A stretch of 64,000 nucleotides of DNA from an uncultured Pelagibacteraceae bacterium (GTDB lineage: Bacteria; Pseudomonadota; Alphaproteobacteria; Pelagibacterales; Pelagibacteraceae): positions 62,001-126,000 of the forward strand of contig CACPCL010000001.1 in the NCBI GenBank assembly GCA_902632445.1, read 5' to 3'. The translations under genes were made by a program, and so were the position numbers. The notes under the pieces were generated by a model. It was given only the letters and a program-made list of their open reading frames with translations. It ran no database searches and was not told where the DNA came from. Shown in pieces: positions 45,005 to 54,055 of this stretch (the first letter of the stretch is position 1; the number at the start of each line of letters is the position of its first letter).

Positions 45005-45764
45005 TTTCTAAATCTTCTTTCTCTTTTTTTTTCTCAGTAAATCTCACAGTAAATATAGATAACTCATAAAGTAATAACAGAGGTATTGCGAGTCCTACTT
45101 GTGTAATTGGATCTGGAGGAGTTAAAATAGCTGCTATAGCAAAGATAATTACAATTACATATCTTCTTCTAGTTTTTAAATAATTTGAATTTACGACACC
45201 TATTCTTGCTAATAAATTCAATAGTATTGGTAGTTGAAAACTAATACCAAAAGCAAATATTAATCTCATAATTAAAGAAAGATACTCATTAACTTTTGCT
45301 TCAAGTTGTATTGGTAAACTTGTGTTCGAACCTAATGACTCGAATGATAAAAAAAACTTTATAGCTAAAGGCATTACTAAATAATAAACAAGTAACCCTC
45401 CTAATAGAAAAAGTATTGGTGTAGATACTAAGTAAGGCAATATTGCTTTTTTTTCGTTTTTGTACAGACCAGGTGCAACAAATTTATAAATTTGAATTAA
45501 TAGAACCGGACTTCCTAAAAATATTGCTGAAAAAAAAGCTACTTTTATATATGTGATAAATGTTTCATGAAGTGCTGTAAAAATTAAACGTCTAGTGATT
45601 TGATCATCTTTTACTGCATTGGCATAGGGTTCTACCAAAAAATTATAAATATGATCTGCATAGATATAGGATATTACAAATACTATAAAAATAAATATAA
45701 GTGAGTTTAAAAGTCTGGAGCGTAACTCAACAAAATGGCTTGTAAATGAATTGGTATCAGCCAT
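44997..45764 (-). CDS. tatC: Twin-arginine translocase subunit TatC
   Basis: A 255-residue six-helix membrane protein that binds twin-arginine signal peptides. Signature segments are HFVELRSRLLNS (10-21), the FVAPGLYKNEKKAILPY loop and FGISFQLPILLNLLARIG. It exports folded proteins with TatA and TatB, encoded upstream in order A-B-C. The M48 lipoprotein at 31200 is a possible substrate. Overlaps tatB by 8 bases and serS by 8. Confidence 0.97.
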   Translation of the reverse strand: MADTNSFTSHFVELRSRLLNSLIFIFIVFVISYIYADHIYNFLVEPYANAVKDDQITRRLIFTALHETFITYIKVAFFSAIFLGSPVLLIQIYKFVAPGLYKNEKKAILPYLVSTPILFLLGGLLVYYLVMPLAIKFFLSFESLGSNTSLPIQLEAKVNEYLSLIMRLIFAFGISFQLPILLNLLARIGVVNSNYLKTRRRYVIVIIFAIAAILTPPDPITQVGLAIPLLLLYELSIFTVRFTEKKKEKEDLENA

Positions 45765-45993
45765 TTTTTTTAATATCTTTTTTTTTCTCAGAATTTTCAG
45801 ACATTATATCTTTTTCAACATCAATTTCTTTAGTTGCTGAGGACACTTCCTTTTGAAAATTACTTAAAGTATTTTTAAACTTGCCTACGTATATTCCGAT
45901 TTTTTTTAAAGCTATTGGAAACTCTTTAGGGCCTAAAACTAATATTGCAATTATTACTACTGATAAAATCTCTAACCATCCAATTTGAGGCAT
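45757..45993 (-). CDS. tatB: Sec-independent protein translocase TatB
   Basis: A 78-residue protein with an N-terminal helix (about 6-21), the LGPKEFP hinge and an amphipathic helix (IALKKIGIYVGKFKNTLSNFQKE). This proline-hinge pattern separates TatB from TatA. It is shorter than many TatB proteins. It lies 5 bases after tatA and overlaps tatC by 8. Confidence 0.9.
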   Translation of the reverse strand: MPQIGWLEILSVVIIAILVLGPKEFPIALKKIGIYVGKFKNTLSNFQKEVSSATKEIDVEKDIMSENSEKKKDIKKNG

Positions 45994-45998
45994 TTTGA

Positions 45999-46196
45999 TT
46001 ATTTATTTTCAGTGTCAGAATTGTCTGACTTAGAATTGTCATCTTGATTATTTGCAGAAGTATCATCAGACATACCTTTTTTAAAACTTTTAATGCCTTT
46101 GGCTACATCTCCCATTAAACTTGAGATTTTACCTCTACCAAAAAGTAAAACAACAAGGACGACCACTATTGCTATTTGCCAGAAACTAATTCCCAT
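45999..46196 (-). CDS. tatA: Sec-independent protein translocase TatA
   Basis: A 65-residue pore-forming subunit: N-terminal helix (about 5-19), [24 protein letters not shown] forming the hinge and amphipathic helix, and a polar Asp/Asn/Ser tail. The FGRGK hinge is the TatA type. A 42-base gap to scpB upstream may hold a promoter. Confidence 0.94.
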   Translation of the reverse strand: MGISFWQIAIVVVLVVLLFGRGKISSLMGDVAKGIKSFKKGMSDDTSANNQDDNSKSDNSDTENK

Positions 46197-46238
46197 AATT
46201 AATAGATATATACAATAAAAAGACTTAAATAAATATAT

Positions 46239-46925
46239 TTATTTGTCCTCTTCAGGAGCCTTTTTTATAGCTTCGTCTATTTCTTGATAAATATTCTGTT
46301 TTTCAGTTAATGATTGTTCTTTAAAGAATTTGCCTGTGCCAAAAATTGATTTGTCAATACTTGAAGTATCTATGAGTCCAGCTGAGCCTAATTCATCTAC
46401 AGTTGGTAAATCAGATAATTTTTGAATGTTGAAATGATTTAAAAAATTTTCAGTAGTTGCATACTGAATAGGTTTTCCTGGTATCTCTTTACGACCAGCA
46501 GGTCTAACCCAATCTAATTGAAGTAAAATTTCTAAAGTATTCGAAGCAAAAGATACTCCTCTAATTTCCTCAATTTCAGATCTAGTAACAGGTTGGTGGT
46601 ATACTATAATAGCTAATGTTTCTATAGTAGCTTTAGATAATTTTTTGTGAGTAGATTTTTGTAAAGCCATTAATTTAGATAAATCATCAGCTGTTCTAAA
46701 AGACCACTTATTTTTGATACAAACTAAATTAATTCCCCTTTTTTTATATATACTTTGTAAATTTAATAGTATTTTTTTAATGTTAGATGTCGTTTGAATT
46801 CTTTTTTCAATTGTTTCTATATCCAAAGGTTCAGAGGCTGCAAAAAGTATAGCTTCGATTTGCCTTTCAATTTTAGATGGTGAGGTTGGGAAATCTATTA
46901 TATTATTTTTTTTTTTATTTTTCAT
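46239..46925 (-). CDS. scpB: Segregation and condensation protein ScpB
   Basis: A 228-residue winged-helix protein that joins ScpA and SMC in the condensin complex. Matches include RQIEAILFAASEPLD (21-35), TIETLAIIVYHQPVTRSEIEEIRGV in the middle and GKPIQYATTENFLNHFNI. The tail after about 190 is charged and variable. It lies 1 base after scpA and is separated from tatA by 42 bases. Confidence 0.95.
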   Translation of the reverse strand: MKNKKKNNIIDFPTSPSKIERQIEAILFAASEPLDIETIEKRIQTTSNIKKILLNLQSIYKKRGINLVCIKNKWSFRTADDLSKLMALQKSTHKKLSKATIETLAIIVYHQPVTRSEIEEIRGVSFASNTLEILLQLDWVRPAGRKEIPGKPIQYATTENFLNHFNIQKLSDLPTVDELGSAGLIDTSSIDKSIFGTGKFFKEQSLTEKQNIYQEIDEAIKKAPEEDK

Positions 46926-46926
46926 T

Positions 46927-47661
46927 TCAGGATTTTTTAATCATTATCTTATCAAATATCTTTTTTTGCGAAACAGAAATAACACCTTCTTTTGCCAACT
47001 CAAGGCTAGCAGCAAATATACCAGATATCCCTGTCCTTTTCATTTTATTTTCTGAATAAAATTTTGGTATCAATTCCATAATATGTTTCCATTCAACTAT
47101 TTTATCTAAATTTTTTCTTATTTGTTTAATACCTTCCTCTGTGGTTAAAACTGGAAGCTTAGGTATACTTATATTTTGAAAAGTTTTTTGCATTTGTATA
47201 TAGGAGTATGTCTTAAGAAGTTCGTATAACGAAACGTCATAAACGGGTGTGTTTATAGATCTAATTCCGCCTTTCATTCCTCTAGTAAAAATATGAATTC
47301 CTAATCTTTTTTTTTGTAGCATTTGATCAGACAAAATTCGAATTAACTCTAATTTTTTTAATTGTAACTTAAGTTTTTCAGCAACCTCGGTTGCCTTAAA
47401 GTCATCATCCACTTCATCAGGTAGTAACAATTTAGATTTCAAGTATGCTAGCCAAGTCGCCATAAGTAAAAATTCTGATGCTGTTTCTAAGTTTAAGTCT
47501 TCTTGTTCTTTAATAAAATTTAAAAATTGATCTGCTAGTTTGGTAATAGAAATTTCAGCTAAATCTACTTTCTGAGTTTTTGCTAGATCAAGAAGGACTT
47601 CTAGTGGGCCATTGTAGTTAGGAATATCGATAGAAATTTGATTATGATTTTTTGATTCCAT
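46927..47661 (-). CDS. scpA: Segregation and condensation protein ScpA
   Basis: A 244-residue kleisin of the SMC condensin complex. The N-terminal part reads YNGPLEVLLDLAKTQKVDLAEISI (15-38) and YLKSKLLLPDE, both classic for ScpA; the C-terminal winged helix begins near FAASLELAKEGVISVSQ. It sits between nagZ and scpB in an alphaproteobacterial order. Confidence 0.95.
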   Translation of the reverse strand: MESKNHNQISIDIPNYNGPLEVLLDLAKTQKVDLAEISITKLADQFLNFIKEQEDLNLETASEFLLMATWLAYLKSKLLLPDEVDDDFKATEVAEKLKLQLKKLELIRILSDQMLQKKRLGIHIFTRGMKGGIRSINTPVYDVSLYELLKTYSYIQMQKTFQNISIPKLPVLTTEEGIKQIRKNLDKIVEWKHIMELIPKFYSENKMKRTGISGIFAASLELAKEGVISVSQKKIFDKIMIKKS

Positions 47662-47673
47662 AGTTAACTAATT

Positions 47674-48618
47674 TTAACCTAAAAATTTATAAAATTCTGA
47701 TGTTTTTTTAGATGTAAATTTGTCAATATAAGGTACTGATTTGATCAATTTAAAGTTGTCATTTATATTACCCGCACAGTATAAGACAAGATTACAGCCG
47801 GCGTTGAGCGATTTCTTAGCATTAGTAATCAAATCATATCTTAAAGCTTTCATTGAAATATCATCAGACATTATAATGCCTTTAAATCTTATCTTTTTTC
47901 TAATCACTTTATCAATAATTTTTTTAGAAAATGTAGCTACATTCTCATTGTCAATTTTTTGATAAAGAATATGAGCTGTCATAGCAAATTTAGCCTTAGA
48001 ATATTTAAAAGGAAAATAATCAACATCATTTAATTTTTTTTTACTAAATTTGACTTTTGGCATAATTTTATGGCTATCTGAATAAGCACAACCGTGTCCA
48101 GGAATATGTTTTATAACACCGGCAATTTTATTCGAATGTAGATATTTTATTGTTAAATCACCTAATGTCTTAATTATCCTCTTGTCATTTGAAAAACTCC
48201 TTTTTCCAATAACTTTGCTTGTATTAATTCTTAAAACATCAAGCACAGGAATTGTATTTATATTTATTCCAAGAATTTTTAAATTTTTAATTAATGATTC
48301 GATATAATGTTTGTAAATTTTGATACAAAAAATTTTATCTTTTTTATATAAATTTCCAAAAAAATTAGCTGAAATATTATGATTTATAATGTTTTTTAAT
48401 CTAGAAACATTTTTTCCTTCTTCATCAATAATAATTGGAAATCTATTGTTTTTTGTAAGTTTTTTAATTTTTGATATTAAATTTTTAACTTGGTTGAATG
48501 ACTGTAAATTTCTTTTAAACAAAATGATACCCCATGGCTTTTCTCTCGATAAGAGAATTTTTTCCATTTTTGATAATTTTGTTCCTTTAATACTTACTAT
48601 TAATGCTTTGCATTTCAT
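47674..48618 (-). CDS. nagZ: Beta-N-acetylhexosaminidase NagZ
   Basis: A 314-residue family 3 glycoside hydrolase that removes GlcNAc from peptidoglycan recycling products in the cytoplasm. IIDEEGKNVSRLKNII (about 62-77) is the DEEGG.V.RL segment, with Lys in place of the second Gly; KHIPGHGCAYSDSHK holds the catalytic His loop; MSDDISMKAL carries the Asp nucleophile. Slightly shorter than typical (about 340). It overlaps the 87-aa gene by 4 bases. Confidence 0.9.
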   Translation of the reverse strand: MKCKALIVSIKGTKLSKMEKILLSREKPWGIILFKRNLQSFNQVKNLISKIKKLTKNNRFPIIIDEEGKNVSRLKNIINHNISANFFGNLYKKDKIFCIKIYKHYIESLIKNLKILGININTIPVLDVLRINTSKVIGKRSFSNDKRIIKTLGDLTIKYLHSNKIAGVIKHIPGHGCAYSDSHKIMPKVKFSKKKLNDVDYFPFKYSKAKFAMTAHILYQKIDNENVATFSKKIIDKVIRKKIRFKGIIMSDDISMKALRYDLITNAKKSLNAGCNLVLYCAGNINDNFKLIKSVPYIDKFTSKKTSEFYKFLG

Positions 48619-48878
48619 TTACTTTTCAGCAGTTCCCAAAAACTTCTTTTTTTATTTTCATTTATTTCATGTTCAAAAGAGTCATTAAATTCTATTACAT
48701 TATTTGTATCATTAGATAAGACAGGCAAATCAACAATTTTTTGTTTAAGTATCTCGTCCATATTAGTTCGATTAGTTTTTTTTATTACTATATTTTTATC
48801 AGACAAGTAATATTTAAAAATACTTAAAATAAAGATGATAATTAATATGAACATTAATATATTAGATATTTTGTTCAT
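48615..48878 (-). CDS. Single-pass membrane protein of unknown function
   Basis: An 87-residue protein with one N-terminal helix (about 5-25) and a polar tail with many Asp/Glu and Lys. No domain recognised. In other alphaproteobacteria the gene between argS and nagZ is a longer SPOR-domain protein; this one occupies the same slot with a helix but without a visible SPOR fold, so it may be a reduced relative. It is tied to argS (1-base overlap) and nagZ (4-base overlap). Confidence 0.65.
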   Translation of the reverse strand: MNKISNILMFILIIIFILSIFKYYLSDKNIVIKKTNRTNMDEILKQKIVDLPVLSNDTNNVIEFNDSFEHEINENKKRSFWELLKSK

Positions 48879-50602
48879 TACATCTTGTTAGGAAGTGATA
48901 CGCCTAAAATATTCATCCCATTTTTTATCACAATAGCAATTAGATATATAATTGATAAAGAATCATTCTTTTTAGCTTTACCATTTTCAATAAATCTATA
49001 TTGACTATCCTCATTACCTTTGCTCCAATATGAATGAAATAAAGTTGAAAGTTCATACAGATAAAAAGGTATTTTATGTGGCTCAAATTTATTAGAGGCA
49101 GACTCTATTACTTTCGGCCATTCAAATATTTTTCTTAAAATTTTTTCTTCATATTTATTTGGGGAAAATGAGTTTAAACTTAAAACTATTTTATCATCTA
49201 AACTCATATTTAATGTTCTTATAATTGAATTTATCCTAGCAAAAGCATATTGAACATAATAAACTGGATTATCTTTTGTTTTTTCTTTTACTTTATCAAA
49301 ATCAAAGTCAAGTTCTACATCATTACTTCTGTTCAACATCATAAATCTAATAAAATCTTTATCTACTTCATTGAGTAAATCTTGGACAGAAATAAAATCA
49401 CCTGCTCTTTTCGACATTTTGAATGGTTTGCCATTTTTATAAAGTTTTACAAGCTGACACACTTTACAAATTAATTTTACTTTCTTGTCAGAAATAGCAG
49501 ATACGGCAGCTGAAATTCTTTTTATGTAACCAGTATGATCAGCTCCCAAAACATTGATTAAATTCTTAAATTTTCTATTTATCTTATCTGAATGATAAGC
49601 AACATCATTTGCAAAATATGTCCAGCTTCCATCATTTTTTTGTAATGCACGATCTGTATCGTCTCCGAATAAAGTTGATTTAAAAATCAATCTTTTGATT
49701 TTTTTCCAATTTTTTGCTGGTTCCCCTTTGGGAGGTTCAAGAAATCCCTCTTCTACAACATTTTTTATTTGAAGCTGTTTAACTGTTTTATTAACTAAGT
49801 CTTTTGAAACTATTTCACTTTCTGAAAAAAATTTGTCATGAATTATACCAAGTTGTTTCAAATCACTTTTAATTAATTGCATTGAATTTTCTAAAGAGAG
49901 TATTTTTAATTCGTGAAATGACTTTTCAAAATTATCGGTTTGGATATCTTTATTTTTCTTTAAAATATTTTGTGCAATATCTTTTATATAATTTCCAGGG
50001 TATAATCCTTCCTTAGAAATAAATTTTTCTTTAAATTTAATTTCTCTAATCCTTAAAAAAACAGACTCTACAAAATTTCTTATTTGATTACCGTAGTCAT
50101 TAATATAATACTCTTTAACAACTTTATTACCATTAAACATAAGTAGGTTTGATAAAACATCTCCAAATATTGCTCCTCTACAGTGTCCAACATGCATTGG
50201 TCCTGTAGGATTTGCTGAAACAAATTCTATGTTAAAAATTCCATCTGATTTTTTTGAACCATAAGACTCTTTATCTTTTAATATATTATTGATATTTGAA
50301 ACCATTCCCTCTTTTGATAATTTTATGTTTAAAAATCCAGGTCCAGCAACTTCAATTTTTTCAAAATGATTAATTTCTTTTAAGAGTAATTCTTTAATTT
50401 TATTTGATAAATCAATTGGATTAATTTTGTTTGCTTTTGATAAAATTAAAGAAACATTAGTAGAAAGATCATAATTAAAGTGTTCAGGAGGAACTTCTAA
50501 ATTTATATCTTTTAGATTGTCAAGATTTTTTAATTGCAAGATATCTTTGTTATCTTTTATTAGTTTGTAAATTTTTAATAAATAGTTCTCAAAAATATTC
50601 AT
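48878..50602 (-). CDS. argS: Arginyl-tRNA synthetase
   Basis: A 574-residue class I synthetase. The N-terminal domain carries the ArgS add-on fold, the HIGH motif appears as SANPTGPMHVGHCRGA (128-143), and FKMSKRAGDF is the KMSK-like loop. The C-terminal anticodon-binding domain contains YAFARINSI and ends at residue 574. It overlaps dgt by 4 bases. Confidence 0.97.
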   Translation of the reverse strand: MNIFENYLLKIYKLIKDNKDILQLKNLDNLKDINLEVPPEHFNYDLSTNVSLILSKANKINPIDLSNKIKELLLKEINHFEKIEVAGPGFLNIKLSKEGMVSNINNILKDKESYGSKKSDGIFNIEFVSANPTGPMHVGHCRGAIFGDVLSNLLMFNGNKVVKEYYINDYGNQIRNFVESVFLRIREIKFKEKFISKEGLYPGNYIKDIAQNILKKNKDIQTDNFEKSFHELKILSLENSMQLIKSDLKQLGIIHDKFFSESEIVSKDLVNKTVKQLQIKNVVEEGFLEPPKGEPAKNWKKIKRLIFKSTLFGDDTDRALQKNDGSWTYFANDVAYHSDKINRKFKNLINVLGADHTGYIKRISAAVSAISDKKVKLICKVCQLVKLYKNGKPFKMSKRAGDFISVQDLLNEVDKDFIRFMMLNRSNDVELDFDFDKVKEKTKDNPVYYVQYAFARINSIIRTLNMSLDDKIVLSLNSFSPNKYEEKILRKIFEWPKVIESASNKFEPHKIPFYLYELSTLFHSYWSKGNEDSQYRFIENGKAKKNDSLSIIYLIAIVIKNGMNILGVSLPNKM

Positions 50603-51738
50603 TTAATTTTTTTGTAGAGATTTATTGCATATCTATCAGTCATACCAGCAATAAAATCACATATCGACCTTGCGATATTAGTTTTATCATACTTACTAAC
50701 ATTTATGTATCTCTTTGGATTTTTTTTTATTGATAAATATAATTTATTTATAATTTTTTTTCCGAAAATTGTATTTTTTTTCACATTTTTGTGAAAATAC
50801 ATTTTTTTTCTAAGAAATATTTTAATTTTTTTATCAAATTTTTTCATTTTTTTTGAAAACGTAACAATTGGATATTTTGATTTATACACATCATTTAATT
50901 TTTTTAATTTATATTTTTTTATATTTCTTTGAGTAGTAATTATAATATCTTTAACCATTTCATTTATTATTTCTCTTACAATTTGCCTTATTACTAAATC
51001 GATAGAATAGGTGCTTATTTTTTTTTTATGTTTAAAAATTATATTTTTTAAAACTGGGATATTTTCTAGGTCCTTCAAACTAAACAAATTTGACTTTAAA
51101 CCATCTTCTAGATCATGGCTGTTATATGCAATATCATCCGAGATAGATGCAATTTGTGCCTCTAAGGATGGGCTTTGTGAGAATTTGATTTTATTTTTAA
51201 AAAGATTTTTTCCTAAAATTTTATTATATTTATTAAGATTTTTTATTGGACCGTTATGTTTTAATAAACCATCTAATGTTTCGAAAGTAAGATTAAGTCC
51301 TTTAAAATTATAATATCTATTTTCCAAAAACAAAATAATTCTTATAGTTTGAATATTGTGATCAAAACCTCCAAAGTTAATCATACATTTATGTAAAGCT
51401 TCTTCTCCAGCATGCCCAAAAGGAGTATGACCTAAATCATGAGCTAAGCTTAATGTCTCACACAAATCCTCATTTAAATTAAAAAATTTTGACAAAGTTC
51501 TTGCTATTTGTGCTACCTCTAAGGAATGAGTTATTCTAGTTCTAAAATGATCTCCGGAAGTATTTACAAATACTTGGGTTTTATGTTTAAGTCTCCTAAA
51601 GGCAGTTGAATGAATAATTCTATCTCTATCTCTCTGAAAATCAGATCTTAGAGGAGTTTTTTTTTCTTTAAAGAGCCTCCCTTTTGAAATTAAAGGTGTA
51701 GCTAAATTTGATAATGTTTGAATTGAATTTTTTTGCAT
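50599..51738 (-). CDS. dgt: Deoxyguanosinetriphosphate triphosphohydrolase-like protein
   Basis: A 379-residue HD-domain hydrolase that splits dNTPs to nucleoside and triphosphate. The HD residues are in RTRITHSLEVAQIART and LAHDLGHTPFGHAGEEAL, with a later ISDDIAYNSHDLEDG segment completing the metal site. Dgt-like proteins of this length (type 2) are common in alphaproteobacteria next to argS. It leads the 13-gene operon and is divergent from erpA across 31 bases; its start codon overlaps the erpA -35 box. Confidence 0.93.
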   Translation of the reverse strand: MQKNSIQTLSNLATPLISKGRLFKEKKTPLRSDFQRDRDRIIHSTAFRRLKHKTQVFVNTSGDHFRTRITHSLEVAQIARTLSKFFNLNEDLCETLSLAHDLGHTPFGHAGEEALHKCMINFGGFDHNIQTIRIILFLENRYYNFKGLNLTFETLDGLLKHNGPIKNLNKYNKILGKNLFKNKIKFSQSPSLEAQIASISDDIAYNSHDLEDGLKSNLFSLKDLENIPVLKNIIFKHKKKISTYSIDLVIRQIVREIINEMVKDIIITTQRNIKKYKLKKLNDVYKSKYPIVTFSKKMKKFDKKIKIFLRKKMYFHKNVKKNTIFGKKIINKLYLSIKKNPKRYINVSKYDKTNIARSICDFIAGMTDRYAINLYKKIK

Positions 51739-51761
51739 GCTTACTATATAGATTATATACT
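51733..51761 (+). promoter_or_regulatory. Consensus-like promoter of erpA, probable leaderless start
   Basis: TTGCAT (51733-51738) and TATACT (51756-51761) are 17 bases apart. The erpA ATG is at 51770, 8 bases after the -10 box, so transcription would start at or one to two bases before the A of the start codon. The -35 box lies across the start codon of dgt on the other strand. Confidence 0.6.
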
Positions 51762-51769
51762 AGATAATT

Positions 51770-52084
51770 ATGGAAAAAAAATTAGAATTTACTGCAAGAG
51801 CTAAGAGTGAAATAGAAAAAATCACCAAAAGTGAAGATAAAAAATATTTTAGAATTTCAGTTCAAGGTGGTGGATGTTCAGGTTTTAAATATAATTTTAG
51901 CTTTGATGATAAGTTAGAAAAAGATGACGTTTTATTTGATCTTACTGTTATTGATAAAATTTCTCTAGATATAATTGCTGGATCAACAGTTGATTTTAAG
52001 AAAGAGATGATTGGTGAGTCTTTCGTAATTAATAATCCAAAAGCCTCGGCCTCATGCGGTTGTGGTTTATCATTTTCAGTTTAA
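51770..52084 (+). CDS. erpA: A-type iron-sulfur carrier (ErpA/IscA family)
   Basis: A 104-residue HesB/IscA-fold carrier that passes Fe-S clusters to target enzymes. The three ligand cysteines are Cys36 in GGGCSGFKY and Cys96/Cys98 in SASCGCGLSFSV. The dgt-argS operon and erpA are divergent in many alphaproteobacteria, which supports the assignment. The stop is TAATG shared with xth. Distinguishing ErpA from IscA or SufA is not certain from the sequence. Confidence 0.88.
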   Translation: MEKKLEFTARAKSEIEKITKSEDKKYFRISVQGGGCSGFKYNFSFDDKLEKDDVLFDLTVIDKISLDIIAGSTVDFKKEMIGESFVINNPKASASCGCGLSFSV

Positions 52085-52860
52085 TGAAAATAATCTCTTG
52101 GAATGTAAATTCAGTGAGAGCGAGAATCACTAATATTTTGAATTATATAAAACAATCAAAACCAGACATTTTGCTGATTCAAGAAATTAAAACACAAGAA
52201 GAAAACTTTCCTTATGAAGAATTTGAAAAAATTGGATATCAGTCACATGTATTTGGACAAAAAAGCTATAATGGAGTCGCAATAATTTCTAAAATCGAAG
52301 TCAAAAATATAAAAAAAAATTTTATTAATGATGAGTTAAAACAGTCTAGAGTTATTACAGGTGAAGTCCAAATAAAAAAAAGTAATATAAAATTAATTAA
52401 TGTATATGTTCCAAATGGAAACCCAGTTGAAAGCGAAAAATACAATTATAAAAAAAAATGGCTTAATAAGTTTGTTTTAAACATTAAAAAAGAATTTGAA
52501 AAATACTCCAACTTAATAATTGCAGGGGATTTTAATATAATTCCTGAAGAAAAAGATGTTTATAATTTTAAAAGATACGAAAATGATGCTCTTGGTAAAT
52601 TAGAAATAAGAAAGAAGTTTCGTGAGCTATTAAACTTAGGTTTTAAAGATGTCTATAGATTAAAATTTAAAGAAAAACAAGAATATACTTTTTGGGACTA
52701 TTTTGCTGGCTCATGGCAAAAAAATTATGGAATGAGAATTGATCATTTTCTTTTATCAAATAATTTATTAGATAGGATTGTATCTATAAACATAAACAAA
52801 ATTCCTAGATCAAAGACTAAGCCTTCAGATCATACGCCAATTGAATTAGAGATTATTTAA
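52084..52860 (+). CDS. xth: Exodeoxyribonuclease III / AP endonuclease
   Basis: A 258-residue class II AP endonuclease of the ExoIII/EEP family. Segments in order are SWNVNSVRARITN (5-17), LLIQEIKTQEENFP with the metal-binding Glu, IAGDFNIIPEEKDVYN, MRIDHFLLS and SDHTPIELEI with the catalytic His. I use the ATG at 52084, which overlaps the erpA stop by one base; a longer frame upstream (from 52054) would run inside erpA and add ten residues without family support. Its 3' end overlaps manC by 8 bases. Confidence 0.95.
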   Translation: MKIISWNVNSVRARITNILNYIKQSKPDILLIQEIKTQEENFPYEEFEKIGYQSHVFGQKSYNGVAIISKIEVKNIKKNFINDELKQSRVITGEVQIKKSNIKLINVYVPNGNPVESEKYNYKKKWLNKFVLNIKKEFEKYSNLIIAGDFNIIPEEKDVYNFKRYENDALGKLEIRKKFRELLNLGFKDVYRLKFKEKQEYTFWDYFAGSWQKNYGMRIDHFLLSNNLLDRIVSININKIPRSKTKPSDHTPIELEII

Positions 52861-54055
52861 CTCTTCCATAAATATCTTCATATCTAACAATATCAGTTTC
52901 TTTCAAAATGGAGCCTAACTGGACTTCCATTATTTTAACAAATTTTTTATTAGGGTTTTGAATTCTGTGAATTGCTCCTTTTGGAATGAAAATTGACTCA
53001 TTTGGTTTTTTTATAAAGAATTTATTATTTAAAGTAATCTTTGGAGCTCCTTTAGTAATAACCCAATGCTCAGATCTGTGAAAGTGTTTTTGTAAACTTA
53101 ATACGCCTTTTGGCTTGACGTTAATCTCTTTCACCAAAAAATTATTTCCATTATAAAGATTTGTATAGCTCCCCCAAGGTCTATAGAAGACATTTTTTTT
53201 CTTAAAATATTTAATTTTATTTTTTTTATACATTAGAAGAATTTCTTTCCAACTTCCTAAATCCGACCATTCAATATTTAATTTTATTGCATTAATTTTT
53301 TTAATTTTTTCTAAAATAGCGTAATCAAATGACTTTGATGGATTTTTAATAAAAGTTTTTTTATTAAGATAATATATATTATTTTTATATTTACTTTTTT
53401 TTACAGATAGTAGAGAGTAATTATAAATTTTTTTTTGGTAGTATTTAAAATTATAAATTAATGAGTCTTTTCTCAAAAAAAACATGCCAGAATTCCAATA
53501 TCCCCCTTTTTTTATTATTGATTTTGCTTTAACTAAGTTTGGTTTTTCAATAAAACTGGAAACTTGATTTAAGTTATTAATTTTCTTTGAGATAAAATAT
53601 CCATATTGATCAGAAACTGATTTAGGCTTAATGCCAAAAATAAAAATATTTCTACTATTCAAAAATTTTTTATATTTTTTAATTTCATAATTAAATTTAC
53701 CATTATTTTCAATTAAATGATCAGATGATAAGAAAACTAATGGTTGTTTGTCTGGAATATCTTTTAATAGTGCAGAAGTTAAAATCGCTGGCGCAGTATT
53801 TTTTTTTGCAGGTTCTAAAATAATTTTGAATTTTTTAATTTTTTTTTTTTGTAAGATTTTCTTTATATCTTTTAGATACTTTAAGTTTGTGCTGATAATT
53901 GGGTAATCAAATAAAGGATTTTTAATTCTTTCTAGAGTTTTGCTGAATAATGTCCATCCACCAAAATCAATGAACTGTTTGGCTTGATGTATTTTAGTAT
54001 CAGTCCACAGTCTGGTTCCAGCACCTCCGCATAAAATAACTGGTCTTATTTTCAT
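52853..54055 (-). CDS. manC: Mannose-1-phosphate guanylyltransferase / cupin (ManC type)
   Basis: A 400-residue protein with an N-terminal nucleotidyltransferase and a C-terminal type II mannose-6-phosphate isomerase cupin, so it makes GDP-mannose. The start reads LCGGAGTRLW (8-17), followed by HQAKQF rather than the usual PKQF; FIEKPN and GYWNSGMFF follow; the cupin has HFHRSEHWVITKGAPKIT and PKGAIHRIQNP. About 60-70 residues shorter than typical ManC. It supplies the GDP-mannose that the Gmd-type enzyme at 13804 would use. It overlaps ilvD by 1 base and xth by 8. Confidence 0.92.
   Translation of the reverse strand: MKIRPVILCGGAGTRLWTDTKIHQAKQFIDFGGWTLFSKTLERIKNPLFDYPIISTNLKYLKDIKKILQKKKIKKFKIILEPAKKNTAPAILTSALLKDIPDKQPLVFLSSDHLIENNGKFNYEIKKYKKFLNSRNIFIFGIKPKSVSDQYGYFISKKINNLNQVSSFIEKPNLVKAKSIIKKGGYWNSGMFFLRKDSLIYNFKYYQKKIYNYSLLSVKKSKYKNNIYYLNKKTFIKNPSKSFDYAILEKIKKINAIKLNIEWSDLGSWKEILLMYKKNKIKYFKKKNVFYRPWGSYTNLYNGNNFLVKEINVKPKGVLSLQKHFHRSEHWVITKGAPKITLNNKFFIKKPNESIFIPKGAIHRIQNPNKKFVKIMEVQLGSILKETDIVRYEDIYGRVK

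Noticed and set aside
52054-52083. An upstream in-frame start for xth within erpA
   Set aside because: The extra ten residues match nothing in the family, while the ATG at 52084 fits the conserved SWNVNSVRAR start and shares a base with the erpA stop.
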